A DNA stretch of 64,000 nt from Adhaeribacter arboris. GTDB taxonomy: Bacteria; Bacteroidota; Bacteroidia; Cytophagales; Hymenobacteraceae. Where the stretch lies: positions 5,084,001 to 5,148,000 of the forward strand of contig NZ_PYFT01000001.1 of the NCBI RefSeq assembly GCF_003023845.1. Reading direction: 5' to 3'. Under the pieces are notes generated by a model. The model ran no database searches, had not been told where the DNA came from, and saw only the letters and a list, made by a program, of their open reading frames with translations. Of this stretch, positions 9,106-18,700 are shown in pieces (the stretch's first letter is position 1; each line of letters opens with the position of its first letter). The translations under genes were made by a program, and so were the position numbers.

Positions 9106-10002
9106 CTACTGGTAATTCTTTTTTAAAATGTAATCCCGGCTCATAGCCAGACTCTCAAAAGGCTCCCGACTTGTTTGGTCTTGTTCGACAAACCAATATT
9201 TTAGTCCGGCTACCTGACGCGCCGCAAATATCCGGTCGAAATTAATTACCCCGTGGCCCACTTCGGCAAATTGCTCCGAGCCTCTTTCCATATCTTTTAC
9301 GTGCCACAACGGAAAACGACCCGGGTGCTTCTGAAAATAAGCTACCGGATCTACGCCGGCTTTGGTTATCCAGAAAAGGTCGGCTTCCATTTTTACTAAT
9401 TCTTTATCTGTACGTTCCAGAATAAGGTCGTAAGGAACAATGCCGTCAATGGGCGGGAACTCAAAATTATGGCTATGGTAACCCAACTGAATTTTAGCCT
9501 GCCGGCAGGCCTCCCCCGCTTTATTTAATTTATCCGTTAGTTCTTTATACAAATCAAGGCTGGTGCGTTCTTCCTTAAACAACCAGGCACATACCATATA
9601 CGGAATGTTCATGAGAGCGGTATCTTCCACCGCTTTATCCCAACCGTACCACAAAGTGCCTTTGGCTTTATCAATCCGCCCGGTTTCAAAGTGAGCACTA
9701 ATAATAGTAAAGCCCAGATCCGAACAAATTTTACTGAATTCCTTTGGAGTTTTGCCCCAATAAGTGCCATCGTACCCGAACAGTTCTAATTGATTATAAC
9801 CTAGTTTTGCGAGTTTGGTTAAAGAACCCGTCAGGTCTTTTTTCAGGTATTCCCGGATGTTCCAGAGTTGCACTCCCAAGGGTTTTTGTGGAGCCGCTAC
9901 AAGGTCAGGTGTTACAGTAATAGCTGTTGCTCCTAGCACCAGCGATTTTACAAAAGTTCTTCGTTGCATTACCTGTTTTGTTAAATCCGGAAACAATTTC
10001 AA
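9106..10002 (-). CDS. Exported sugar phosphate isomerase/epimerase-like protein (xylose isomerase-like TIM barrel)
   Basis: A 298-residue protein with an MQRRTFVKSLVLGA leader (twin-arginine-like, cleavage plausible after VAAP) and a xylose isomerase-like TIM barrel. Metal- and substrate-site segments typical of the family are visible: ELFGYDG, SAHFE, GYHSHNFEF, KMEADLFWI and LWHVKDMERG. The start could be the ATG at 9969 (M12), directly before the RR motif. These secreted family members usually accompany sugar catabolism, and it sits just upstream of the arabinan locus on the opposite strand. Substrate unknown. Confidence 0.8.
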   Translation of the reverse strand: MKLFPDLTKQVMQRRTFVKSLVLGATAITVTPDLVAAPQKPLGVQLWNIREYLKKDLTGSLTKLAKLGYNQLELFGYDGTYWGKTPKEFSKICSDLGFTIISAHFETGRIDKAKGTLWYGWDKAVEDTALMNIPYMVCAWLFKEERTSLDLYKELTDKLNKAGEACRQAKIQLGYHSHNFEFPPIDGIVPYDLILERTDKELVKMEADLFWITKAGVDPVAYFQKHPGRFPLWHVKDMERGSEQFAEVGHGVINFDRIFAARQVAGLKYWFVEQDQTSREPFESLAMSRDYILKKNYQ

Positions 10003-10680
10003 GATACTAAAATTAACCTAGTATTGCCAGCGGATTTAAACCAGGAGAAATAGTAAAAAATAAAAGGAGCGCACAATTATAACAGCTTTGGGTAACAGAC
10101 TAATCTATTCTCCGGCTTGTTTCTGCTTTTTTAAAGTTTCAAGTCTCGGTGATTTCAAGTAAAAGCAAAGTTTTATCCCGTAAGTAGGCCAAAATTAAGT
10201 ACACTCAGAATATACTGGTAGCTAAGGTAAAGTTGTTAAAAGCCTTTTCTCGCGCTTAATAAATCTTCCTGTTTTCCCGGTCAAAAAGTGTTGTAAATAA
10301 ATTAGGTGTATAAACGACGTTTATTTAATGCTTGCTTTACGGCTCCAATTTCGTGAGCTATAATATTTCCCGGTTTTTGAACAATAATATAGGTTAAATT
10401 ACATGTATGAAGTTTGTAAATTTTTATTTCGTTTATTAAAATAATGGTAACATAAACTGCTATTTATTAATGGTCTAAATTATTTAATGTCTTGTTAGTA
10501 GATATTTCGTAAACCTGTCAGCTTCCTTAAAAAAACTTGTTGCAAACCTGTAAAACGAAATTTAAATTTGAATACTTTTATAAATGTAATTTTTACACTT
10601 AAACTTTATTTTTTGATCTAATGAAGCAAGATGAAAAGTAAAGGGAGGTGAGAAACTAAGTCACTTTAACAAAAAACGCA
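10003..10680. promoter_or_regulatory. Long upstream region of the susC gene, with a 15-bp palindrome
   Basis: No gene is visible in these 678 bases. A perfect odd palindrome (ATAAACG-A-CGTTTAT) lies at 10310-10324 and could be an operator, but no second copy was found by eye. A TTTG at 10567 followed 16 bases later by TAATTTTT loosely resembles a Bacteroidota sigma-ABfr promoter. An AGGGAGGTGAG stretch near 10642 is too far from the ATG to act as its ribosome site. Confidence 0.3.
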
Positions 10681-13600
10681 ATGAAAAGAAAATTACTTAG
10701 GACGGCGAAGGTCATTTGGATGCTTTCTCTTTTACTTATTTCCTTTACTCAAGCCTGGGCACAACAGCGTACGGTTACAGGTAAAGTTACGGGAGAAAAC
10801 AATGAGGGGTTGCCAGGAGTAACCATTGTTGTAAAAGGTACCAGCACGGGTACCACCACCGGGACATCTGGTGAATTCACGGTAGATGTTCCCAGTGGGA
10901 CAAGTACTTTAACGGCTTCTTTTATTGGTTACGCTACCCAGGATGTGCCGGTAAATAACCAAAGCGTCATTAATATCCGGTTAGCCCCAGATACCAAAGC
11001 ATTAGAAGAAGTGGTGGTGATCGGTTACCAAACAGTCCGGAAGCAAGATTTAACTGGAGCGGCTTCGGTTATAAACCCGGAAGCGGCTACCAAAGTAACG
11101 ACCAATACGGTGGCTGAAGCTATTCAGGGCTTAGCTCCGGGAGTTACGGTGCGCAATACGGGCCGGCCGGGAGCAGGTGCTTCCATTGACATTCGCGGGG
11201 TGGCTAGTTTTACCAACACCAGTCCATTGTACGTGATTGATGGTATGATTGCCGATGCTTCGCCTACCCTCAACACGGATGATATTGAATCCATCCAAAT
11301 TTTGAAAGATGCTTCTGCCGCAGCTATTTATGGCTCACGTGCCGGCAACGGGGTAGTAATTATAACCACGAAAAAAGGCAAAGAAGGCCCCGCTAAAATT
11401 GGCGTATCGGTAAAACATGGTTTGCAGCAATTACCCAAACTCTGGGATGTAATGAACGCCGAAGAATTTGCCGCTACCCAACGTTTACAATACGAAAATT
11501 CGGGCGCTACTCCTCCGGCCAGTGTGTCCTTAACGCCACCTACTGGTCCGGGCAGTATCCGGCACTATACCGTTACCAACACCGACTGGCAGAAAGAAGC
11601 TACTCAGTTAGGTTCGCTGGCCGATTACAACGTGACTTTATCGGGTGGTTCCCAGAACAGCAGTTATTTAATTTCTGGCTCGTATTTTACCAACGAAGGC
11701 GTCGTGATTGGCAACTCTTTCGACCGGGCCAGCTTACGGGTAAATACCCAAGGTTCTAAAGGCAGAATTACTTTCGGGGAAAATCTGGTGCTGACGCATT
11801 CCTGGGAAGAAAGACCTTTGCTGGTGAATCCGTTTTACGATATGCCGCAATTGCTGCCAGTGATTCCGGTACAAAGTCCCAGTTTAGTAGATGTGAACGC
11901 CAATAACCCCGGTGGCTGGGGGTTAGGCGACCCGGTTACTGCGCCAAGTTATGCCTGGAACTACATCGCCATGACTAAACTGTTTAATACCACGCATAAA
12001 TACTCCCGCCTGGTAGGTAATGCCTTCGTGGATGTAAAATTATTCGATTGGTTAAGTTATAAGTTTAACGCTGGTTTAGACGGAGGTTTTGATTTTAATC
12101 AGAATATCCGGACTCCGGGTAACTGGGTTTTAGGGCAGGCTTTTGAGGCGAGTCACGTTTACCAGAACCGGCAAAACTTTTACACGCTGCTTTTTGAGCA
12201 CACGCTTAACTTTAATAAAGTATTTAATCGCCATAACTTAAATGGGGTAGTAGGTTACACGCAGCAACGTACTAACCGGGATATAATTGAAGCCCGCCGC
12301 AATGATTTACAGAATTTTGGCGGTCAGGATTTAACTACTATTAGTTCCGCCATCGGCGATCAAACTTCTGAAGGAAGAGTTTTAGATGATTACCGCCTGA
12401 ACGGAGCTTTAGGTCGAATAAACTATACCTACGACGATAAGTATCTTTTAACCCTTACCGGTCGCTACGACGAAGACTCCCGGTTTGGAGCGGATTACCG
12501 CAGTAAGTTCTTCCCGTCCGTAGCTGTAGGCTGGAGAATCAGTCAGGAAGATTTTTTACGTCAAGATTGGTTATCTGATTTAAAACTTAGGGCATCATAT
12601 GGCCAGCTAGGAATTGCTACCGTAGGATCCTGGGATTACATCGGCGTAATTAATAATAACCCGCGGGTTGTTTTTGGAGCGGATAACCAAACGATTGCCG
12701 TAGGCGCTTACCAGGCACGGTTAACCAACCCGGACTTACGTTGGGAAACCAGAACATCTAAAAACGTAGGGTTTGATGCTGCTTTCTTAAATAATAAAAT
12801 TTTAGCCAGCGCCGAATATTATCATTCCTTATCCGAAGATGTTTTGGTACAGTTACCCGTAGCGTATTACCTGGGTAATCTGGGCGGGGATCCTTTCGTG
12901 AATGCGGCTTCCATCAGCAACCGGGGCGTGGAGTTCTCGGCCACTTACCGCAGTTCCGAAAATCCTTTTAAATGGGATATAACGGCTAATTTCACTACTA
13001 TTAAAAACCGGGTAGAAGATTTAGGTAACCAAGGCGAAGGTATTAACTACTTGCAGGTGGGTGCTACCCGCTCACAAATTGGCCGGGGGATTGGTGAATG
13101 GTTTGTGGTAGAAACGGATGGCCTTTTCCAGAGTGAGGAAGAAGTGCTGAATCATAAAAATTCGCAAGGCACCGTTATTCAACCATTTTCTAAGCCTGGC
13201 GACGTGCGGTTTAAAGATTTAAATGACGACGGTCAGATTAACGACGAAGACCGTACTTTTAAGGGCTCGCCCTGGCCTAAGCTGCAAACCGGCGCTCAAT
13301 TCAACGCTTCTTACGGCGGCTTTAATTTTAATCTGCAATTAATAGGAGTTTTTGGTCAAACCGTTTTCAACGATGTTAGAAGAATCCTGGATTCTTACGT
13401 AAACACCAACTTCCGGAGCGATATAAACCCCTGGACACCTACCAATACAAACACTTCTGACCCCCGGTTAGCCCGTAATACCGAGCTCGGAGTGGAATTT
13501 AACAATCGGTACGCGAGTGACCGTTGGCTCGAAAAAGCAGGTTATGTGCGGGTGCGCAACGTAGAAATTGGTTATAATCTGCCCAAAACATTTTTAAGCC

Positions 13601-13776
13601 GGATGCATATCAACAACGCCCGAATTTATATCAGTGGACAAAACTTACTGACTATTACCAAATATAAAGGCCTAGACCCAGATGTAACCGGAGTAGGTAT
13701 TCTGGAAAGAGGCGTAGATGCCGGAAACTGGCCAGCGAGCCGGGTATATTCAGTGGGTTTAAATTTTGAGTTTTAA
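10681..13776 (+). CDS. SusC/RagA-type TonB-linked outer membrane transporter
   Basis: A 1031-residue protein with a signal peptide ending at QAWAQ, a carboxypeptidase-regulatory-like domain (about residues 30-115, GLPGVTIVVKGT), then a TonB plug with IDIRGVAS, PLYVIDGMI and the SusC hallmark LKDASAAAIYGSRAGNGVVIITTKKG, and a large beta-barrel ending in an aromatic NFEF terminus. These proteins import oligosaccharide across the outer membrane with a SusD lid, driven by TonB. The adjacent SusD and downstream arabinan enzymes point to arabino-oligosaccharides. It probably starts the transcription unit. Confidence in family is high; in substrate moderate. Confidence 0.95.
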   Translation: MKRKLLRTAKVIWMLSLLLISFTQAWAQQRTVTGKVTGENNEGLPGVTIVVKGTSTGTTTGTSGEFTVDVPSGTSTLTASFIGYATQDVPVNNQSVINIRLAPDTKALEEVVVIGYQTVRKQDLTGAASVINPEAATKVTTNTVAEAIQGLAPGVTVRNTGRPGAGASIDIRGVASFTNTSPLYVIDGMIADASPTLNTDDIESIQILKDASAAAIYGSRAGNGVVIITTKKGKEGPAKIGVSVKHGLQQLPKLWDVMNAEEFAATQRLQYENSGATPPASVSLTPPTGPGSIRHYTVTNTDWQKEATQLGSLADYNVTLSGGSQNSSYLISGSYFTNEGVVIGNSFDRASLRVNTQGSKGRITFGENLVLTHSWEERPLLVNPFYDMPQLLPVIPVQSPSLVDVNANNPGGWGLGDPVTAPSYAWNYIAMTKLFNTTHKYSRLVGNAFVDVKLFDWLSYKFNAGLDGGFDFNQNIRTPGNWVLGQAFEASHVYQNRQNFYTLLFEHTLNFNKVFNRHNLNGVVGYTQQRTNRDIIEARRNDLQNFGGQDLTTISSAIGDQTSEGRVLDDYRLNGALGRINYTYDDKYLLTLTGRYDEDSRFGADYRSKFFPSVAVGWRISQEDFLRQDWLSDLKLRASYGQLGIATVGSWDYIGVINNNPRVVFGADNQTIAVGAYQARLTNPDLRWETRTSKNVGFDAAFLNNKILASAEYYHSLSEDVLVQLPVAYYLGNLGGDPFVNAASISNRGVEFSATYRSSENPFKWDITANFTTIKNRVEDLGNQGEGINYLQVGATRSQIGRGIGEWFVVETDGLFQSEEEVLNHKNSQGTVIQPFSKPGDVRFKDLNDDGQINDEDRTFKGSPWPKLQTGAQFNASYGGFNFNLQLIGVFGQTVFNDVRRILDSYVNTNFRSDINPWTPTNTNTSDPRLARNTELGVEFNNRYASDRWLEKAGYVRVRNVEIGYNLPKTFLSRMHINNARIYISGQNLLTITKYKGLDPDVTGVGILERGVDAGNWPASRVYSVGLNFEF

Positions 13777-13795
13777 TTTGCAAGCAGCTATTTAT

Positions 13796-15349
13796 ATGAA
13801 AAAGATATTGTGTTTATGGATGACTGTCGGTCTTTTAGTAACCGGTTGTCAGCAAGACTTAGATGTAGTTAATCCGAATGCTCCTACCACCGACCTTTTC
13901 TGGAAGAATGCTACTGATGCGCAGCAAGGGGTAAATGCCATTTATAGTACTTTACACCGGGGGCCTATTGTTCTTTGGCAATGGTTTTACTACACGGTGC
14001 GCTCGGATGAGGCTTTTAGCCAAAGTCCCCGGACCGATATACCCAACAACATGGATAAGTTCCTGATTACCAATTATAATTTCGGAGAAACCAACTGGAT
14101 TTACGGCGATAATTATATTGGCATTTTCCGGGCAAACCAGGTGCTGGATAACGTGCCGAACATACAAATGGATGAGGCTTTAAAATCTCGTTTAATGGGC
14201 GAAGCTAAATTTTTCAGGGGATTTTTCTATTACAACTTAGCCAGTTTATACGGTAACGTGCCTCTTATTCTGGCTACTTCTAAACCTACTGATTTACCAG
14301 CGAATGCCACCCGGCAGGAAGTTTGGGCCCAGGTAGTAAAAGATTTAACCGAAGCTTCCGGTGTTTTACCAACTAAATACTCTGGTACAGATGTGGGCCG
14401 CATTACCAAAGGAGCCGCATATGCATTGTTAGCCAAAGCTTACCTGCAGCAAAGGCAATACGACCAGGCTCTTACTCCTTTGCAATGGCTCGTGGAAGGC
14501 GAAGGGAAAGATATTTATAGCTTAATGCCTAATTATCGAGATAACTTTTTGAGTACCACCGAAAATAATGCCGAGTCGGTATTTGAATGGCAATTTGCTA
14601 CTAACCCATCCGAATTTACGGATAATGATGTGCAAACGCCTAACCAAAACTACGGCTCGCCACTCGCTCAATTTGTGGCTCCGTTAAATGTAGGATTCTC
14701 TGATGCCGAAATGCAACGTTGGGTAGTAAATGAGTTTCATCAAGACAAAACTACGGCCGGTGAAAGAGATCCTCGTTTAGCGGCTTCTTTACTTTACGAT
14801 TCAACGGATGTACGCGGGCCGGAATTTACGCAGATATATGGTCAGACTTTTGCGCAGCGCTACGGTACTACCGGTAATAACCGCGGAAGAGTTTGGTTAC
14901 GCAAATTCCAGAACGATGCAGAGCCCGGCCGGGCTAACGAAGGATTCCGTTCGGCTAATAACTACCGCTTTATCCGCTACTCGGATGTGTTGTTACTATA
15001 CGCCGAAACTTTAAATGAATTAAACCGCACTGCCGAAGCCTACCCATACGTAGACCGGGTACGGCAAAGAGCGGGGTTACCAGCCTTAACGCAAGCTAAA
15101 CCAGGCTTGGACCAGACGCAATTCCGGGCGCAAATCATGCACGAACGTGTAACCGAACTTGCCGGCGAAGGACATCGCTGGAACGATTTAGACCGTTGGG
15201 GTTACTTTGAATCGCAGGAAAAAATAAATGAACTAGCGCAACGTGACCCTGCTTTTACTACTTTTATTGTGGGCCGGCATCGCTTGTTGCCCTTACCGCA
15301 ACGTGACGTGGATATTAATCCTAATTTGCAACAGAATCCTAATTATTAA
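13796..15349 (+). CDS. SusD/RagB-type surface glycan-binding lipoprotein
   Basis: A 517-residue lipoprotein with lipobox LLVTGC and the SusD N-terminal pattern NPNAPTTDLFWKNATDAQQGVNA, an AKFFRGFFYYNLASLYG segment in the TPR-like core, and the C-terminal RHRLLPLPQRDVDINPNLQQNPNY signature. The start at 13796 gives the lipoprotein signal directly; an earlier in-frame start would overlap susC. It forms the hinged lid of the SusC channel and binds the polysaccharide outside the cell. The gap to susC is 19 bases, so the two are surely co-transcribed. Confidence 0.95.
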   Translation: MKKILCLWMTVGLLVTGCQQDLDVVNPNAPTTDLFWKNATDAQQGVNAIYSTLHRGPIVLWQWFYYTVRSDEAFSQSPRTDIPNNMDKFLITNYNFGETNWIYGDNYIGIFRANQVLDNVPNIQMDEALKSRLMGEAKFFRGFFYYNLASLYGNVPLILATSKPTDLPANATRQEVWAQVVKDLTEASGVLPTKYSGTDVGRITKGAAYALLAKAYLQQRQYDQALTPLQWLVEGEGKDIYSLMPNYRDNFLSTTENNAESVFEWQFATNPSEFTDNDVQTPNQNYGSPLAQFVAPLNVGFSDAEMQRWVVNEFHQDKTTAGERDPRLAASLLYDSTDVRGPEFTQIYGQTFAQRYGTTGNNRGRVWLRKFQNDAEPGRANEGFRSANNYRFIRYSDVLLLYAETLNELNRTAEAYPYVDRVRQRAGLPALTQAKPGLDQTQFRAQIMHERVTELAGEGHRWNDLDRWGYFESQEKINELAQRDPAFTTFIVGRHRLLPLPQRDVDINPNLQQNPNY

Positions 15350-15361
15350 TTCTTGTTCCGT

Positions 15362-15399
15362 AACTGCCTTCTGTACTTTTAGGCAAGCGGAAGGCAGTT
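15362..15399 (+). terminator. Stem-loop after the SusD gene
   Basis: AACTGCCTTC (15362-15371) and GAAGGCAGTT (15390-15399) form a perfect 10-bp stem with an 18-base loop, 12 bases after the stop codon. The tail is only moderately T-rich, so it may be a partial terminator or an mRNA-stabilising hairpin that sets susCD expression above the enzymes downstream. Confidence 0.5.
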
Positions 15400-15621
15400 A
15401 TTAAATTAATGCCGCCGCGCTCCTTTTTGCGAATGCTTCTGAATTTACGAATTGTCTAGTAAGAAATTTCAGTGGAAGTTAAAGCAGTTAAATACTGATA
15501 AAATTTAAGAATTAGTAATTTTTAAAGTTTAGGCACAAGCAATCAAATTTTACAATCGGCATTTTCGATTGTGTGTGTAGTCAGGAAATTAAAAACAGTT
15601 AAAATTTATAACCCTATCCGA

Positions 15622-17166
15622 ATGAATAAAATAAGACTAAGCTTACTAATGCTGCTGAGTTACTTTTCAGCTAATGCCCAAAATACTGTTAAAATCAATG
15701 CAGCAGGCACAGGCAATTCTGAAGTAAAAATTAGCAAACACATTTACGGCCACTTTGCCGAGCATTTGGGTGCTTGTATTTACGGCGGTTTTTACGTGGG
15801 CGAAGATTCTAAAATACCCAATACCAATGGGGTCCGGAACGACGTGGTGGCGGCACTGAAAACATTAAAAGTGCCTAATTTGCGTTGGCCGGGTGGTTGT
15901 TTTGCCGATACTTACCACTGGAAAGATGGTATTGGGCCGAAAGACAAACGTCCGTCCATGGTGAATACCTGGTGGGGCGGGGTTACGGAAAATAACAGCT
16001 TTGGTACCCATGATTTTTTAAATATGTGCGAACTTATTGGCACCGAACCTTATTTGGCCGGTAACATTGGCAGTGGCAGTGTACAGGAACTCGCCGATTG
16101 GGTGCAGTACGTAAATTTCGACGGCGAAAGCCCTATGTCGAAGCTGCGTCGCCAGAACGGGCGCGACAAACCCTGGAAAGTTAAATTCTGGGGCATTGGT
16201 AACGAAGCCTGGGGCTGCGGTGGTAACATGACGGCTGATTATTATGCCAACGAATATCGTAAATACGCCACTTTCGTCTCTGACTGGACCAATACGGGAG
16301 CCTTGTTCCGGATTGCTTCCGGCGCCAACTCCGCCGATTATAACTGGACCGAAACCTTAATGAAAAATATTCCGGGCAATATGCTGAGTGGCGTAGCGCT
16401 GCACCATTATTCGGTAATCGACTGGAATAAAAAAGGCCCTTCTACCGATTTTAACGAGCAGCAGTATTTCACCACCATGCAGCGGGCATTACAAATGGAA
16501 GAATTGGTAACCAAACATTCCGCTATCATGGATAAATACGACCCCCAGAAGAAAATAGCCTTGGTAGTAGATGAGTGGGGCGGCTGGTACGAAGTAGAAC
16601 CCGGCACCAATCCTGGCTTTTTATATCAGCAAAATACCATGCGCGACGCGATGATTGCAGGCGTAACTTTAAATATATTTAATAATCACAGCGACCGTGT
16701 CCGGATGGCGAATTTGGCTCAGGCTATAAATGTGTTGCAGGCCGTTATCTTAACCAAAGACGAAAAAATGGTGTTGACACCCACCTACCACGTAATGGAA
16801 ATGTACAACGTACATCAGGATGCTACTTTATTGCCGGTAGAAGTGAAGAGCAAAGATTATGTAGTGAATAATCAGAAATTACCGGCAGTTTCGGCTTCTG
16901 CTTCCCGCGATGCCAAAGGATTAACGCATATATCGCTGGTAAATATTGATAGTAAAAATGCCCAGGAAATTAGTCTTGATTTGCCGGGTACAAAAAGTGG
17001 AGGCGTAACGGGCCGGATTTTAGCTTCCTCGAAATTGCAGGATTTTAATTCCTTTGAGAATCCTAAAAAAATTCAGCCGGCTGCTTTTAAAGACGCGAAG
17101 TTAAATGCGGGCAAATTAACCGTGAAAGTGCCGCCTTTTTCGGTGGTAGTGTTGGAAGTGAAGTAG
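15622..17166 (+). CDS. Alpha-L-arabinofuranosidase, GH51 (short form)
   Basis: A 514-residue secreted GH51 enzyme that removes alpha-L-arabinofuranosyl side chains from arabinan or arabinoxylan. Signal peptide ends at FSANAQ. The fold shows [24 protein letters not shown], the acid/base glutamate E195 in GIGNEAWG and the nucleophile E318 in [10 protein letters not shown]. The ATG at 15622 begins the signal peptide; an in-frame start 51 bases upstream would add a non-signal extension. It is followed after 15 bases by a GH43 gene, so they share an operon. Confidence 0.93.
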   Translation: MNKIRLSLLMLLSYFSANAQNTVKINAAGTGNSEVKISKHIYGHFAEHLGACIYGGFYVGEDSKIPNTNGVRNDVVAALKTLKVPNLRWPGGCFADTYHWKDGIGPKDKRPSMVNTWWGGVTENNSFGTHDFLNMCELIGTEPYLAGNIGSGSVQELADWVQYVNFDGESPMSKLRRQNGRDKPWKVKFWGIGNEAWGCGGNMTADYYANEYRKYATFVSDWTNTGALFRIASGANSADYNWTETLMKNIPGNMLSGVALHHYSVIDWNKKGPSTDFNEQQYFTTMQRALQMEELVTKHSAIMDKYDPQKKIALVVDEWGGWYEVEPGTNPGFLYQQNTMRDAMIAGVTLNIFNNHSDRVRMANLAQAINVLQAVILTKDEKMVLTPTYHVMEMYNVHQDATLLPVEVKSKDYVVNNQKLPAVSASASRDAKGLTHISLVNIDSKNAQEISLDLPGTKSGGVTGRILASSKLQDFNSFENPKKIQPAAFKDAKLNAGKLTVKVPPFSVVVLEVK

Positions 17167-17181
17167 GCCGTAATTGAAATC

Positions 17182-18663
17182 ATGCAAAAGTATTTATCAA
17201 AAGGTATTTCGGGAGTCGTCTTATTTCTGTTGGGAGCAAGTTTGGTAGCTTGCTCTCCAAACGAGGAAGTAGCGCCTAATCCGCTGGTAGTGAACCCGCC
17301 GGTAGAAGTACCTTTTGATATTAACACCCTTAGCGACACCTACGCAGCCATTGCTCCATATGAATTCCGGTTTAAATGGGGACCATATAACACCCACGAC
17401 CCTTCCATTATAAAAGAAGGCAGTTATTTCTACTGCTATAGCACCGATGCCGGCTTTGGGACCACTGTTCCGGCAGGTATTCAGGTTCGAAAGTCAAAGG
17501 ATTTAATTAATTGGGAATACGTGGGTACGGCTTTCAATGACTTGCCTCAACAAGGCGCTGATTTTATTAAACAAAACGGCGGTACTCCGTTTAATTCTTT
17601 GTGGGCGCCTTATATTCTAAAAGTTAATAATGAGTTTCGCCTGTATTATTCTTTGTCGTCACCTACGCCCCGGCTAAGTGTTATTGGTTTAGCTACTGCC
17701 GCTTCCCCGGAAGGCCCGTGGACCGAAAAAGGTTTGGTAGTTACCTCGTTAAATAATTCTATCATCCAAACGAATGCTATTGACCCAACGGTAGTGGTGG
17801 ATAATTCTGGTAATCATACTTTTTATTATGGCTCCGCCTGGGATGGTATCTATACTTTAAAACTCAATCCGGCTACTGGTTTAGCGGCTTTGCACAATGA
17901 TAAAGGCACCCGGGTAGCGCAACGTGGTTTTACGGGTAATAAAATAAATGGGAATATCGAAGGCCCGGAAATTATCTATCAGCCGGAATTAAAAAAATAC
18001 TACTTGTTTATTTCCTACGATTGGCTGGAGACCAAATACAACGTGCGGGTAGGCCGCTCCGACTTCCCCGAAGGACCATTTTACGATTTTAATGGCAAAG
18101 ACATCAACTCCACTGAGGACCACGGGCCGATGATTCTGGCGCCCTACCAATTTGCCGGACACAGTGGCTGGCAAGGAGTAGCGCATCCTGCGGTTTTTGC
18201 CGATAATGGTCAGTATTATATGGCGCACCAGGGGCGGCCCGGTGAGAATAAATTCTTTATGGTATTGCACGTCCGGAAAATATACTGGACCAAAGATGGC
18301 TGGCCAATTGTGTCGCCGGAGCGTTTTTCGGGTACGGAACAAACCACTATTCCTGACTCCGAATTAGTCGGTATTTGGGAACAAATTACTTTAAGCTACC
18401 AAGTAGTACCAGGCTACGCCGAAGAGCAGGTATCGCCGGATTTCCAAACTTCGATTCCTTTGGAGCTAAAAGCCGATGGCACTCTTAATAATGATGCTGC
18501 CAGTAAATGGACGTACAAGGCTCCCTGGCTGGAATTGAATTGGAGCAATGGGAAAACCGATAACGTGTACGTAGAACGGGGGAGAGATTGGGAAAATAAA
18601 AAGCCTTGTTTAGTGTTTACCGGGCTAAATACGGCCGGCACAGCCATCTGGGGTAGGAAATAA
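17182..18663 (+). CDS. Arabinan endo-1,5-alpha-L-arabinosidase-like GH43 lipoprotein
   Basis: A 493-residue lipoprotein (lipobox SLVAC, C24) with a five-bladed GH43 catalytic domain. The acidic triad is visible: D73 in THDPSII, D201 in AIDPTVV and E260 in NIEGPEII. It has a C-terminal beta-domain (about residues 390-493, GTWKY-like SKWTYKAPWLELNW and a WENKKPCLVF end) seen in arabinan endo-arabinosidases of Bacteroidota. It probably sits on the cell surface and shortens arabinan chains for SusCD. Located between two GH51 genes in the same operon. Confidence 0.88.
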   Translation: MQKYLSKGISGVVLFLLGASLVACSPNEEVAPNPLVVNPPVEVPFDINTLSDTYAAIAPYEFRFKWGPYNTHDPSIIKEGSYFYCYSTDAGFGTTVPAGIQVRKSKDLINWEYVGTAFNDLPQQGADFIKQNGGTPFNSLWAPYILKVNNEFRLYYSLSSPTPRLSVIGLATAASPEGPWTEKGLVVTSLNNSIIQTNAIDPTVVVDNSGNHTFYYGSAWDGIYTLKLNPATGLAALHNDKGTRVAQRGFTGNKINGNIEGPEIIYQPELKKYYLFISYDWLETKYNVRVGRSDFPEGPFYDFNGKDINSTEDHGPMILAPYQFAGHSGWQGVAHPAVFADNGQYYMAHQGRPGENKFFMVLHVRKIYWTKDGWPIVSPERFSGTEQTTIPDSELVGIWEQITLSYQVVPGYAEEQVSPDFQTSIPLELKADGTLNNDAASKWTYKAPWLELNWSNGKTDNVYVERGRDWENKKPCLVFTGLNTAGTAIWGRK

Positions 18664-18700
18664 TTGAAAATTTGAATAATTCAACAAATTGAAAAGATTA